DNA from: Ilumatobacter sp.
GTDB lineage: Bacteria > Actinomycetota > Acidimicrobiia > Acidimicrobiales > Ilumatobacteraceae
Length of the DNA: 64,000 nucleotides
Assembly: GCF_030065885.1 (NCBI RefSeq)
Contig: NZ_JASJCS010000003.1
Coordinates: 1-64,000, forward strand
Direction of reading: 5' to 3'
In this document: one piece after another, positions 31,830 to 40,858 of the stretch
Numbering within the stretch: the first letter of the stretch is position 1
How the letters are laid out: each line of letters opens with the position of its first letter
Made by a program: the position numbers and the translations under genes
The notes under the pieces: generated by a model
Databases searched by the model: none
What the model was told of the DNA's origin: nothing
What the model saw: only the letters and a program-made list of their open reading frames with translations

Positions 31830-33926
31830 ATGAAGCTGTTCTCGCACAGGAAGCGCCCGGTGCACCTCGGGCCGTATCCGCTGGAGCGGCTGCCACGCCT
31901 CGACGATCCGACCGAGGAGCCCCGACACCTCGGCGGAACCCGACCCGTCGAGCAGCGGCCGGAGGGTCCGGACGGAGCGAGCCACGCATTCCGGCTCTAC
32001 CTCGACCTGTTCGATGCGCAGCGCTCGGGCGAGGTCGCCGAGCCGGCACCGATTCCGGACGACCCGGTCGAGCGAGCGCACAACCTGAAGGCCGGCCTCT
32101 ACTTCCTCGATGCCGACATGGTCGGCTGCGCGGTCGTCCCGGAGGACGCGTGGTCGAACCCCGAGGCTCGACGGCACGGCCACGCGGTCGTCGCGCTCGT
32201 CGCACACACCCGGACGGTCGGCCGCGGTCAACCCGGTGACGAGTGGATCGACGGCACCCGTCAGGTCAACGCCGATCTACGCGCAGCTGAGCTCGCCGTG
32301 CTCACCGCCGGCTACATCCGCCGCCTCGGATTCGACGCTGTCGCCCACACGCCGTCGGCGACCGACCTCGACCTGGAGCGTGTCGCACTCCAGTGCGGCC
32401 TGATCGAGTCGGTCGGCGGCGCACTGAAGGCGCCGTACCTGCGTGGCGGCTTCGCGCTGTCGGTCGTGTCGACCGAGATGGAGATCGCCGCCGATGCTCC
32501 GCTCGCACCCCGTGGTCTGGTCGGCTCGCTGCGGACGACCCGCTCGATCGGTTGGCTGCTGGGCCGGCGCGGCACCCGCGCCGGCATCGGCCGCCTGAAC
32601 GGCGATCACCGGCCGCTGCACATGGGCCGCCAGCCGATGGAGCGGATCAAGCGCGTCGACGAGCCCACCACGCTGATCATCGCCGACGAGGTGCAGCGGG
32701 TACCCGTACGGGCCGGCGGGTTCCCGCGCGCCGCCCACGGTGACCTGGGCCCGAAGTTCCAGAACGACGTGAAGGTCTTCGCGTACAAGACGCCCCAGGC
32801 GCAGACCTACATCCAGCAGATCGACGCGATGGTGCCGCACCAGGACGGACCGGTTGCCGACGCGGTCGCCGCGGGCACCAAGGATCCCGACCGGAACGCC
32901 GACGCGGTCAAGGCCCTGGCGTACCACCTCGGCGGCGACATGGTCGGCGTCTGCGAGGTGCCCGAGTACGTCTGGTACTCCCACAACGGGAAGGGCGAGG
33001 TCATCGAGCCCCGGCACCGCAACGCCATCGTGATCCTGCTCGACCAGGGGTACGAGACGATGGAGGGCGCCAGTGGCGACGACTGGGTGTCGGGCGCACA
33101 GTCGATGCGGGCGTACATGCGCGGTGCCCAGATCGCCGGCATCATCGCCGAGCACCTCCGATCGCTCGGCCACGGCGCCCGCAGTCACACCAATCGCGAC
33201 TCCGAGGTGCTGCACATCCCGCTCGTGCTCGAGGCCGGGCTCGGCGAGATGAGCCGGATCGGCGAGCTCGTGCTCAATCCGTTCGTCGGGCCGCGGTTCA
33301 AATCGGTCGTGGTCACCACCGACCTGCCGCTCACGCCCGACCGGAAGATCGACTTCGGGTTGCAGGACTTCTGCCAGAAGTGCACGAAGTGCGCCCGCGA
33401 GTGTCCGTGCGGGGCGATCCCGTTCGGCGACAAGATCATGTTCAACGGCTACGAGACGTGGAAGCCCGACGTCGAGAAGTGCACCAAGTACCGGCTCGGC
33501 AACCTGAAGGGGTCGGCGTGCGGGCGCTGCATGAAGACCTGCCCGTTCAACACCGAGGGCGTGCTGTCGGAGCGCTCCTTCCTCTGGGCGGCGATCAAGC
33601 TGCCGTTCGCCCGTTCGTGGATCGCCCGCCTCGACGACCAGGTCGGCAACGGCTCGATCAACCCGGTCAAGAAGTGGTGGTGGGACCTCCAGTGGAAGGA
33701 CGGCCGCACGATCGTCCCGGAGAAGGGCACCAATGCCCGTGGTCTCGACCCCGACGGCGGCCGGATCGCCGACAAGCAGCGGATCGCGCTCTACGAGCCC
33801 GACATGCTGCCGCCGGGCGACAACCAGGGTGTCCCGGTGAAGCTCGACCGGAAGGAGGCCATCCGCCGCGGCGAGCGGGCCGAGACGCCAGCGAGTGCGA
33901 GGACCCGCCTCGCCCGGCGAGGCTGA
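31830..33926 (+). CDS. reductive-dehalogenase-like protein with two C-terminal [4Fe-4S] motifs
   Basis: DFCQKCTKCARECPCGAIPFGDK and EKCTKY...CGRCMKTCPFN; upstream RdhA-like core MVGVCEVPEYVWYSH..., internally duplicated. Confidence 0.8.
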   Translation: MKLFSHRKRPVHLGPYPLERLPRLDDPTEEPRHLGGTRPVEQRPEGPDGASHAFRLYLDLFDAQRSGEVAEPAPIPDDPVERAHNLKAGLYFLDADMVGCAVVPEDAWSNPEARRHGHAVVALVAHTRTVGRGQPGDEWIDGTRQVNADLRAAELAVLTAGYIRRLGFDAVAHTPSATDLDLERVALQCGLIESVGGALKAPYLRGGFALSVVSTEMEIAADAPLAPRGLVGSLRTTRSIGWLLGRRGTRAGIGRLNGDHRPLHMGRQPMERIKRVDEPTTLIIADEVQRVPVRAGGFPRAAHGDLGPKFQNDVKVFAYKTPQAQTYIQQIDAMVPHQDGPVADAVAAGTKDPDRNADAVKALAYHLGGDMVGVCEVPEYVWYSHNGKGEVIEPRHRNAIVILLDQGYETMEGASGDDWVSGAQSMRAYMRGAQIAGIIAEHLRSLGHGARSHTNRDSEVLHIPLVLEAGLGEMSRIGELVLNPFVGPRFKSVVVTTDLPLTPDRKIDFGLQDFCQKCTKCARECPCGAIPFGDKIMFNGYETWKPDVEKCTKYRLGNLKGSACGRCMKTCPFNTEGVLSERSFLWAAIKLPFARSWIARLDDQVGNGSINPVKKWWWDLQWKDGRTIVPEKGTNARGLDPDGGRIADKQRIALYEPDMLPPGDNQGVPVKLDRKEAIRRGERAETPASARTRLARRG

Positions 33927-34033
33927 TGGTGATGCTCGCGTGAGCACGTCGATCACGATCACGGGCTGGCGAGGACGGTGACGTGGTCGTCGCCGACGAT
34001 CAGTCCACCCAAGCAGCGGCCTCAGCCGCCGGC

Positions 34034-35323
34034 TCACCCGTCCCAGGTCACGTCGAGGCGGCTCGGTCCTCGGAACGTGATGTTGGGGAACCGCGTGACC
34101 TGCTGATCGTGCACGAGGCGCATGGAGGGGAGCTGCTGCGTGAGCGTCTCCATGATCGCGTTCGCCTCGAGGCGGGCGAACATCGCACCGAGGCAGTAGT
34201 GGTTGCCCTTCCCGAACGAGATGTTCTGGCGAGCGTTCGACCGCTCGAGGTCGTAGCGCTCGGGGTCCTCGAACACCGCCGGATCGTGGTTCGCCGCACC
34301 GAGGTTGAGGAAGACCTGCGTGCCGGCCGGGATGTCGACCCCGCCGAGGGTCGTGTCCTCCGTGGTCACCCGGCGCCAGCCGACCTGCGGTGAGTTCCAC
34401 CGGATGACCTCCTCCATCGCGAGCGGCACGACGGCGGGGTCGGCGCACATCGCGTCCCACACCTCGCGCCGGGGGAGCAGCGTCAGCAGCGCGTTGCCGA
34501 GGTAGAGCGTGACCGGCTCGTGGCCCGCGAAGGACAGGCCGTAGAGGATCGACTCGACCTCGCGATAGGTGAGGTCGTCGGGGTTCGCCTCGTGGTCGGC
34601 CAGCAGCTCGGAGGCGAGGTCGTCGCCCGGTTGGTCGCGCTTGCGGGCCGTGAACTCGCGCACGTACTTCCAGTAGGCCACCATCTTGGTGGCGATCTCG
34701 ACCTGCTCGTCGGGCGTCGGCCGACCCCACGAGAACGCCAGCCGATCGCCGCACCACTCCTTGAGCTGGGCGTCGTCCGACTCGGGGAACCCCATGAAGC
34801 GGAACACGACCTCACCCGGCAACGGGTTGGCGACGGCGGCCACGAAGTCGGCGGGTGGTCCGCCGGCGATCATCTCGTCGATCAGCTCACCGGCCCTGCG
34901 CCGGATGTACGGCTCGAGCACCTTGTTGCGGCGGTTGGAGAAGCCTTTCTTCGTGTACTGGCGGATGCGCCCGTGGTCGGGTTCCTGGCGGTTCGACATC
35001 ACCGCGACGGGGTCGAACTCCGGGTCGGCGAGGATGGCCGCGGCCTCGTCGCAGAGCGGGAAGACCGGGTCCTGCACGTTCTCGGACGAGTAGACGTCGG
35101 GGTTCATGAACACCTCGGTGACGTCCGCCATCCGGGAGACGACGACGTAGCCGAGGTCCTCGGCGAACACCACGGGCGTCTCCTCGCGCAGGCGTGCAGC
35201 GGTGGGGTACGGGTCGGCGACGTACTCGGCCGAGAGCGGCCGGAACGACGAGTGGTCGACCGGGCAGCCGGGCGGCGGCCCACTCGGACCGGTTCGGATC
35301 TGGTGGTACGCGGCCTCGCTCAT
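34034..35323 (-). CDS. cytochrome P450
   Basis: Heme loop SFGKGNHYCLGAMFARLEA, ERYDLERSNA, K-helix EEVIRWNSP; I-helix LSFAGHEPVTLYLG. Confidence 0.95.
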   Translation of the reverse strand: MSEAAYHQIRTGPSGPPPGCPVDHSSFRPLSAEYVADPYPTAARLREETPVVFAEDLGYVVVSRMADVTEVFMNPDVYSSENVQDPVFPLCDEAAAILADPEFDPVAVMSNRQEPDHGRIRQYTKKGFSNRRNKVLEPYIRRRAGELIDEMIAGGPPADFVAAVANPLPGEVVFRFMGFPESDDAQLKEWCGDRLAFSWGRPTPDEQVEIATKMVAYWKYVREFTARKRDQPGDDLASELLADHEANPDDLTYREVESILYGLSFAGHEPVTLYLGNALLTLLPRREVWDAMCADPAVVPLAMEEVIRWNSPQVGWRRVTTEDTTLGGVDIPAGTQVFLNLGAANHDPAVFEDPERYDLERSNARQNISFGKGNHYCLGAMFARLEANAIMETLTQQLPSMRLVHDQQVTRFPNITFRGPSRLDVTWDG

Positions 35324-35371
35324 CGTGCCCCCTGGATGGGAACACTACGGTGCGGGCGGCCCCACTGTCCC

Positions 35372-35426
35372 GAGCGGGCGAACTCGCTGCTCGTCAGCGG
35401 GCGAACCCGCTGCTTGTCAGCGGGCG
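35372..35426. repeat. imperfect 23-bp tandem repeat (~2.4 copies) SAGCGGGCGAACYCGCTGCTYGT
   Basis: GAGCGGGCGAACTCGCTGCTCGT / CAGCGGGCGAACCCGCTGCTTGT / CAGCGGGCG. Confidence 0.8.
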
Positions 35427-36046
35427 CCTTCGAGCGGGCTCGGTTCGGGGACCTGCCAGTCGGCGGGCATCTTCGAGAAGTCGAAGAACGGGGCCTCGTC
35501 GCCGGCCTCGACCGCGTTGGCCACCTGGTCGTAGAAGCCCTTGCCGGTCTCCTCGGCGAACGTGATGCTGACGTCCTCGCCGGTCTCGGCGTTGGGCCGC
35601 TCGACGTACTCGGGGAAGTTGGTCTCGTCGGCGGCGCCCTCGGTGTACCCGCGGGCGAACATCTGCTTGAGCACGCCGAACCCGTCGTTGCGCACGAGCA
35701 CCTCGCCGCGCGGGCTGCCGCCGAGGCGCTTCATGTGGGCGATGAAGGCGTCGAGGTCGTAGGTGTCGTAGGCGACGTGCTGCACCGAGTGGTCGCCGTG
35801 CGCCTCGACGAACGCCGTCACCTGGCTCTTCTTGGCGCGGTCGATCCCCTCGATGAGGGCGACGCCGAACTCGCCGTAGTCGATGCACCAGATCTTCATG
35901 CTGTCGTTCGGGTCGTCGGGCCGCACGTCGTCGATGCGGTTGATCAGCCGGCCGCCCTCGACCTCGGTGTGGAACCAGGTCCACTTCTCGATCGTGCCCG
36001 TGGCGCAGGCGTAGCTGATGTGATCGACCCGCTTGAGGTGCGACAT
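35417..36046 (-). CDS. VOC-superfamily protein resembling the catalytic (C-terminal) half of 4-hydroxyphenylpyruvate dioxygenase
   Basis: LKRVDHISYAC, HSVQHVAYDTYDLDAFIAHMKRLG, NFPEYVERPN; only 209 aa. Confidence 0.7.
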   Translation of the reverse strand: MSHLKRVDHISYACATGTIEKWTWFHTEVEGGRLINRIDDVRPDDPNDSMKIWCIDYGEFGVALIEGIDRAKKSQVTAFVEAHGDHSVQHVAYDTYDLDAFIAHMKRLGGSPRGEVLVRNDGFGVLKQMFARGYTEGAADETNFPEYVERPNAETGEDVSITFAEETGKGFYDQVANAVEAGDEAPFFDFSKMPADWQVPEPSPLEGAR

Positions 36047-36162
36047 GTGATGACTCCGATCTCGACGACGCGTCGTGTTCGACGACGATGTCGCACCAGG
36101 CTGACCGAACGCGCCCTGAACCGCAAGAACGTTGTGCGAACTGATCACCCATCGGCAGTACG

Positions 36163-36642
36163 GTGGACAGAGTGAGCGACTCGACCTACCAGATCGACAA
36201 CGCCGACCGCAGATTGATCGGCGCGCTGCGGCGCGGCGGTCGTCTGTCGAACAGCGACCTGGCCCGTTCGCTGGGCATGGCGCGCGGCACCGTGCAGTCG
36301 CGCCTCCATCGGTTGGTCGACACGGGGGTGATCACCGGGTGGGGCCCCGACCTCGATCCGCGCACGTCCGATCTCGCCGTGACGGCCTTCACCACGCTGA
36401 CGATCGCCCAGGGCGCACACGACCGTGTCGTCGCAGCGCTCGAAGCGACGCCCGAGGTGATGGAGGTCCACGTGATCACCGGTGCCGGCGACCTGCTGTG
36501 CCGCCTCGCCGCCCGCAGCAACGACCACCTCCACGACGTGATCCAGGCGATCGTCGCCACCGAGGGCGTGCTGCGCTCGTCGAGCCAGCTCGCCCTGCAC
36601 ACGCCGCTGCGACGGACGCTCGCCGACCTCGTCGGCCGCTGA
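36163..36642 (+). CDS. Lrp/AsnC-family transcriptional regulator
   Basis: IDNADRRLIGALRRGGRLSNSDLARSLGMARGTVQSRLHRLVDTGVITG. Confidence 0.9.
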   Translation: MDRVSDSTYQIDNADRRLIGALRRGGRLSNSDLARSLGMARGTVQSRLHRLVDTGVITGWGPDLDPRTSDLAVTAFTTLTIAQGAHDRVVAALEATPEVMEVHVITGAGDLLCRLAARSNDHLHDVIQAIVATEGVLRSSSQLALHTPLRRTLADLVGR

Positions 36643-36674
36643 GCAGCCGTTCGCCCGATCGATGACCAGGTGAA

Positions 36675-36695
36675 CACCTGATCGTTGATCAGGTG
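36675..36695. terminator. hairpin between convergent genes
   Basis: CACCTGATC-GTT-GATCAGGTG perfect 9-bp stem, followed on + strand by AAAGC; overlaps the stop of the minus-strand gene. Confidence 0.55.
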
Positions 36696-37495
36696 AAAGC
36701 CAGCTCGAAGCTGCCGAGGTCGCCGTAGTCGAAGCGGAACTCGTCGCCGGGACGGATGTCGATCGGGCGCGTGAACGAGCCGGCCAGGATCGTGTGGCCG
36801 GCCTCGAGCGTCAGCCCCTGCTCGGCGTAACGGCGCGCGAGCCACACGATGCCGGCGGCCGGATGGTCGAGCACGCCGGCCGCAAGGCCCGTCTCCTCGA
36901 CGATGCCGGCGCGATACGCGAGCGCGCCGACCCATCGCAGGTCGATGTCGCGCGGCCCGACCCGGCGGCCGCCGCAGACGATGCCGGCGTCGGCGGCGTT
37001 GTCGGCGATCGTGTCGACGACCGTTCGGGTGCGACCGGTCTCCGGGTCGCGCCGGAACGAGCGAGCGGCGATCAACTCGACGGCGGGCACCACGTGGTCG
37101 GTCGCGTCGAGTACGTCGTCGATCGTCAGGTCGGCGCCGGCGAGATCGGTCGCCAGCACGAACGCCAGCTCGATCTCCAGCTTGGGGTCGCAGAACCGTG
37201 CGGCTTCGAGCGTGCTCCCCGGCTCGAACACCATGTCGCGGGTGAGGAACCCCGAGTCGGGCGTGGTGATGTTCATCGCTGCCTGCATGGCGCGCGATGT
37301 GAGCCCGATCTTGTGGCCGACGAGCTGCTCGCCGCGGGCGAGCTTCCGGTCGAGCCATGCGGCCTGCACGCGGTAGGCGTCGTCCATCGTCATGCCGGGA
37401 TGGACCGACGTGGTCTGGCGGATCTGCGTCGCGGTGCTCTCGGCCTCGTCGAGCAGTGCCGCCTCGGCCTGCACCTCGACGTCACTCAAGCTCAT
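36689..37495 (-). CDS. hpaH: 2-oxo-hept-4-ene-1,7-dioate hydratase (2-keto-4-pentenoate hydratase family)
   Basis: VGHKIGLTSRAMQAAMNITTPDSGFL, PKLEIELAFVLATDL, PAVELIAARSF, HPAAGIVWLARR; hpa cluster context. Confidence 0.88.
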   Translation of the reverse strand: MSLSDVEVQAEAALLDEAESTATQIRQTTSVHPGMTMDDAYRVQAAWLDRKLARGEQLVGHKIGLTSRAMQAAMNITTPDSGFLTRDMVFEPGSTLEAARFCDPKLEIELAFVLATDLAGADLTIDDVLDATDHVVPAVELIAARSFRRDPETGRTRTVVDTIADNAADAGIVCGGRRVGPRDIDLRWVGALAYRAGIVEETGLAAGVLDHPAAGIVWLARRYAEQGLTLEAGHTILAGSFTRPIDIRPGDEFRFDYGDLGSFELAFT

Positions 37496-37973
37496 CGCCG
37501 GGCTCCTCGTCGACGACCTCGTGAGCATCGGCGCCGAGGTCGAGGGTCGCGAGGTCGTAGAGCTCGTCGAGCAGCCGGCTCAGGCGCTCGGCGCCGAACG
37601 CCTCCTCGATCGCGGCGTAGCGCTGCTCCGACTCAGGGGCGATGAGGCGCACCTGTGCGAGACCGTGCTCGCTCAGCGCGATCAGCGACCGGCGCTGGTC
37701 GGTGGTGTCGACGGTGCGGACGATCAGATTGCGATCCTCGAGGTTGGTCAGGATGCGCGACAGGCTCGGCGGGAGGAGGAACGTGCGCTCGGCGAGGTCG
37801 CTCACGTCGACGGCGGCCGCCGTGGCCGTCAGCGCCCGGAGCACCCGCCACTGCTGCTCGGTCAGGCCGTGTTCTGCCAGCAGCGGCCGGAACAGCCGCA
37901 TCGCGGCCTCCCGCGCCTGGAGGAGCGCCATCGGCAGCGACGCTGCGAACGGACGCATGGCCGGCGTGCTCAT
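37482..37973 (-). CDS. hpaR: MarR-family regulator, HpaR-like
   Basis: LPMALLQAREAAMRLFRPLLAEHGLTEQQWRVLRAL, LEDRNLIVRTVDTTDQRRSLIALS. Confidence 0.85.
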   Translation of the reverse strand: MSTPAMRPFAASLPMALLQAREAAMRLFRPLLAEHGLTEQQWRVLRALTATAAAVDVSDLAERTFLLPPSLSRILTNLEDRNLIVRTVDTTDQRRSLIALSEHGLAQVRLIAPESEQRYAAIEEAFGAERLSRLLDELYDLATLDLGADAHEVVDEEPGDELE

Positions 37974-38875
37974 TGTGGCTCCGGTGCGGCGAACGAGGCC
38001 GCGAGCGTGCCCGGCGCGAACTCGTCGGCGACCGTGTTGCGGAGCGTGCCGATCTCGGGAACCGACACCTCGACCACGTCACCGGGCTGCAACCACACCG
38101 GCGGGTCGAACCGGGCCCCGGCGCCGGTCGGCGTGCCGGTGAAGATCAGGTCGCCGGGGCGGAGCTCGGTGAACGTCGAGAGGTAGTGGATCTGGTACTC
38201 GATCGAGTACTTCATCGTGGCCGGCGTGTCGTCCTGGCGGAGCGCGCCGTTGACCCGCGTCGTCAGGTGCAGCTGTTCGAGGTCGCCGAACTCGTCGATC
38301 GGGACGAGCCACGGGCCGATCGCGCCGCTCGCCGTCCAGTTCTTGCCCTGGGTGACGTTGAACTTCGCGTGGCGAACCCAGTCGCGGATCGTCCCTTCGT
38401 TGCCGAGCGTCAGCGCGGCGATGTGATCGCGGGCGTCGGCGACCTCGATGCGCCGGCCGCTACGGCCGATCACCACGACGATCTCTCCCTCGTAGTCGAG
38501 CTGCGGGCTCTCGGGTGGCCGGATCAAGCTGCGCCCGTGGCCGGTGAACGAGTCGGGGAAGCGGACGAAGACCGACGGGTACGCAGCATCGCCGGCGTCG
38601 GTGTACTCGGCGGCGCGACCCCCGTAGTTGACGCCGATGCAGAGGACCTTGCCCGGCCAGGGGAGCGGACGCTCGAACGTGATCCCGTCGAGTGCGTGGT
38701 CGGCGGGCTCGCGCTCGAACGTGCGAGCCTCGGTGAGTCGACCGGCGCCGACGAGTGCTCCGAGGTCGGGCACGCCGGGCATCCGGCGCCGGAGGTCGAC
38801 CACGCCGGTGCCGCGGGCATCGACGTTGCCGAAGCTCGTCTCGCCCTCGACGGTGTAGGAGAGGAGTCGGGTCAT
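37970..38875 (-). CDS. hpaG: fumarylacetoacetate hydrolase-family protein, HpaG-like isomerase/decarboxylase
   Basis: KVLCIGVNYGGRAAEY, PQLDYEGEIVVVIGRSGRRI, GDLIFTGTPTGAGARFDPPVWLQPGDVVEVSVPEIGTLRN. Confidence 0.85.
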   Translation of the reverse strand: MTRLLSYTVEGETSFGNVDARGTGVVDLRRRMPGVPDLGALVGAGRLTEARTFEREPADHALDGITFERPLPWPGKVLCIGVNYGGRAAEYTDAGDAAYPSVFVRFPDSFTGHGRSLIRPPESPQLDYEGEIVVVIGRSGRRIEVADARDHIAALTLGNEGTIRDWVRHAKFNVTQGKNWTASGAIGPWLVPIDEFGDLEQLHLTTRVNGALRQDDTPATMKYSIEYQIHYLSTFTELRPGDLIFTGTPTGAGARFDPPVWLQPGDVVEVSVPEIGTLRNTVADEFAPGTLAASFAAPEPQ

Positions 38876-38904
38876 CGCGAACTGGTTGCCGGGGCTTTCC
38901 GTGA

Positions 38905-38925
38905 ACTGCTGAACATGTTAAACAG
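38905..38925. promoter_or_regulatory. putative HpaR/MarR operator around AACATGTT
   Basis: GCTGAACATGTTAAACAG in the divergent hpaG/hpaF intergenic region. Confidence 0.4.
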
Positions 38926-38946
38926 ATTGCCGCCACGGGTACAGCG

Positions 38947-39327
38947 ATGCCGCACATCACGATCGAACACTCGGCCAACGTCTCGGACCACCACGACGTC
39001 GACGCGCTCGTCGCCGCCGTCCACGCGGCAGCGCTCGCCAACGGCCTCCCCGAGGTCGCCGGCCTGCGCACGCGGGCCGCCGAGCGCCGTCACTACCGTG
39101 TCGCCACCGGTGATCCCGGCTTCGCGTTCGTCGCGATCCACTGCCGGATCGGGCCGGGCCGCGACGATGTGGCGAAGCGCTCGTTCGTCGCCGACGTGCT
39201 CGACGCCGCCGAGCAGGCGGTCACCGGCACACCGCTCGCGATCGCCTGGTCGATCGAGCTCACCGAGATCGACCCCGAGCTCCGCATCAATCGCAACCAC
39301 GTCCGCACCGCCATGGAGGACATCTGA
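38947..39327 (+). CDS. hpaF: 5-carboxymethyl-2-hydroxymuconate delta-isomerase
   Basis: MPHITIEHSANV with N-terminal Pro; HYRVATGDPGFAFVAIHCRIGPGR. Confidence 0.9.
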   Translation: MPHITIEHSANVSDHHDVDALVAAVHAAALANGLPEVAGLRTRAAERRHYRVATGDPGFAFVAIHCRIGPGRDDVAKRSFVADVLDAAEQAVTGTPLAIAWSIELTEIDPELRINRNHVRTAMEDI

Positions 39328-40856
39328 TGGTCGCCGCCGGCTACACCTACGACGACAACCTCGCCGTCGCCGACGAGCATCTCGCCCGATTCGCCGCCGA
39401 GCCGCTGCCCCACCTGATCGCAGGCGAGGCCGTCCCGTCACCATCGGGCGAGACGTTCGAGAACACGTCGCCGATCGACGGCACCCGCCTCGGCGACGTC
39501 GCCGCCGGAGACGCCGCCGACGTCGATGCCGCCGCATGCGCCGCGGCCGAGGCGTTCGACGCATGGGGCAGCGCGCCGGGAACGGAACGCCGGCGCATCC
39601 TGCACCGCGTCGCCGACCTGATCGAGCATCGCGCCCACCAGATCGCCGTCACCGAGTGCGTCGACACCGGCCAGACCATGCGCTTCATGGCACAGGCCGC
39701 GCTCCGCGGCGCGCAGAACTTCCGCTTCTTCGCCGACCGGGCACCATCGGCCGCCGACGGCCTGTCGCTGCCGTCGCCCGACCACGTGAACTACACCACC
39801 CGCCATCCGATCGGTCCGGTCGGCGTGATCACGCCCTGGAACACGCCGTTCATGCTGTCGACGTGGAAGATCGCGCCGGCGCTCGCGGCCGGCTGCACGG
39901 TGGTCCACAAGCCGGCCGAGTGGAGCCCGCTGACCGCTCACCTGCTCGCCGAGATCGCACACGAGGCCGGGCTGCCGCCCGGCGTGCTCAACGTGGTGCA
40001 CGGCACGGGTGAGACCGCCGGCAAGAGCCTCACCGAGCACCCGGCCATCAAGGCGATCGCCTTCGTCGGCGAGTCCGCCACCGGGTCGCGCATCCAGGCT
40101 CAGGGTGCCCCGACGCTGAAGCGCGTGCACTTCGAGCTCGGCGGCAAGAACCCGGTGATCGTCTTCGACGACGCCGACCTCGAGCGTGCCGTCGACGCGG
40201 TCGTGTTCATGATCTACAGCCTCAACGGCGAGCGCTGCACCAGTTCGTCACGGCTGCTCGTCCAGGACTCGATCCACGACGAGGTCACGGCAAGGGTGGC
40301 CGAGAAGATGCGCCACGTGCCGGTCGGCCATCCGCTCGACCCCGGCGCTGTGATCGGGCCGCTGATCCACCCGCGCCACCACGAGAAGGTCCGCAGCTAC
40401 CTCGACGTCGCAGCCGACGACGGCGCGACGGTCGTCGAGGGCACCCCGTGGGACGACGCACCAGCGGGCGGCAACTGGATCGCTCCGGTGCTGTTCACCG
40501 GCGCCCGCTCGGACATGCGCATCGCGCAGGAGGAGATCTTCGGGCCCGTGCTGACGGCGATCCCGTTCGCCGACGAGGCCGACGCCGTGAAGATCGCCAA
40601 CGACGTCGACTACGGGCTCGCCGGCTACGTGTGGACCCGCGACGTCGGACGTGCGCACCGGGTCGCCCATGCCCTCGAGGCGGGCATGGTCTGGGTGAAC
40701 TCTCAGAACGTCCGCCACCTGCCGACCCCCTTCGGCGGCACGAAGGCGTCCGGCATCGGCCGCGACGGCGGCGACTGGAGCTTCGACTTCTACATGGAGA
40801 CCAAGAACATCAGCGTGGCGCTCGACACCCACGCCGTCCCCGAGCTCGGAGGCTGA
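39327..40856 (+). CDS. hpaE: 5-carboxymethyl-2-hydroxymuconate semialdehyde dehydrogenase
   Basis: [75 protein letters not shown]. Confidence 0.92.
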   Translation: MVAAGYTYDDNLAVADEHLARFAAEPLPHLIAGEAVPSPSGETFENTSPIDGTRLGDVAAGDAADVDAAACAAAEAFDAWGSAPGTERRRILHRVADLIEHRAHQIAVTECVDTGQTMRFMAQAALRGAQNFRFFADRAPSAADGLSLPSPDHVNYTTRHPIGPVGVITPWNTPFMLSTWKIAPALAAGCTVVHKPAEWSPLTAHLLAEIAHEAGLPPGVLNVVHGTGETAGKSLTEHPAIKAIAFVGESATGSRIQAQGAPTLKRVHFELGGKNPVIVFDDADLERAVDAVVFMIYSLNGERCTSSSRLLVQDSIHDEVTARVAEKMRHVPVGHPLDPGAVIGPLIHPRHHEKVRSYLDVAADDGATVVEGTPWDDAPAGGNWIAPVLFTGARSDMRIAQEEIFGPVLTAIPFADEADAVKIANDVDYGLAGYVWTRDVGRAHRVAHALEAGMVWVNSQNVRHLPTPFGGTKASGIGRDGGDWSFDFYMETKNISVALDTHAVPELGG

Positions 40857-40858
40857 AC

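Noticed and set aside
29847-34757. Very long antisense ORFs (794 and 826 aa) across the amine oxidase and RdhA-like genes
   Set aside because: Third-position GC bias keeps antisense frames open; conserved motifs are all on the + strand.
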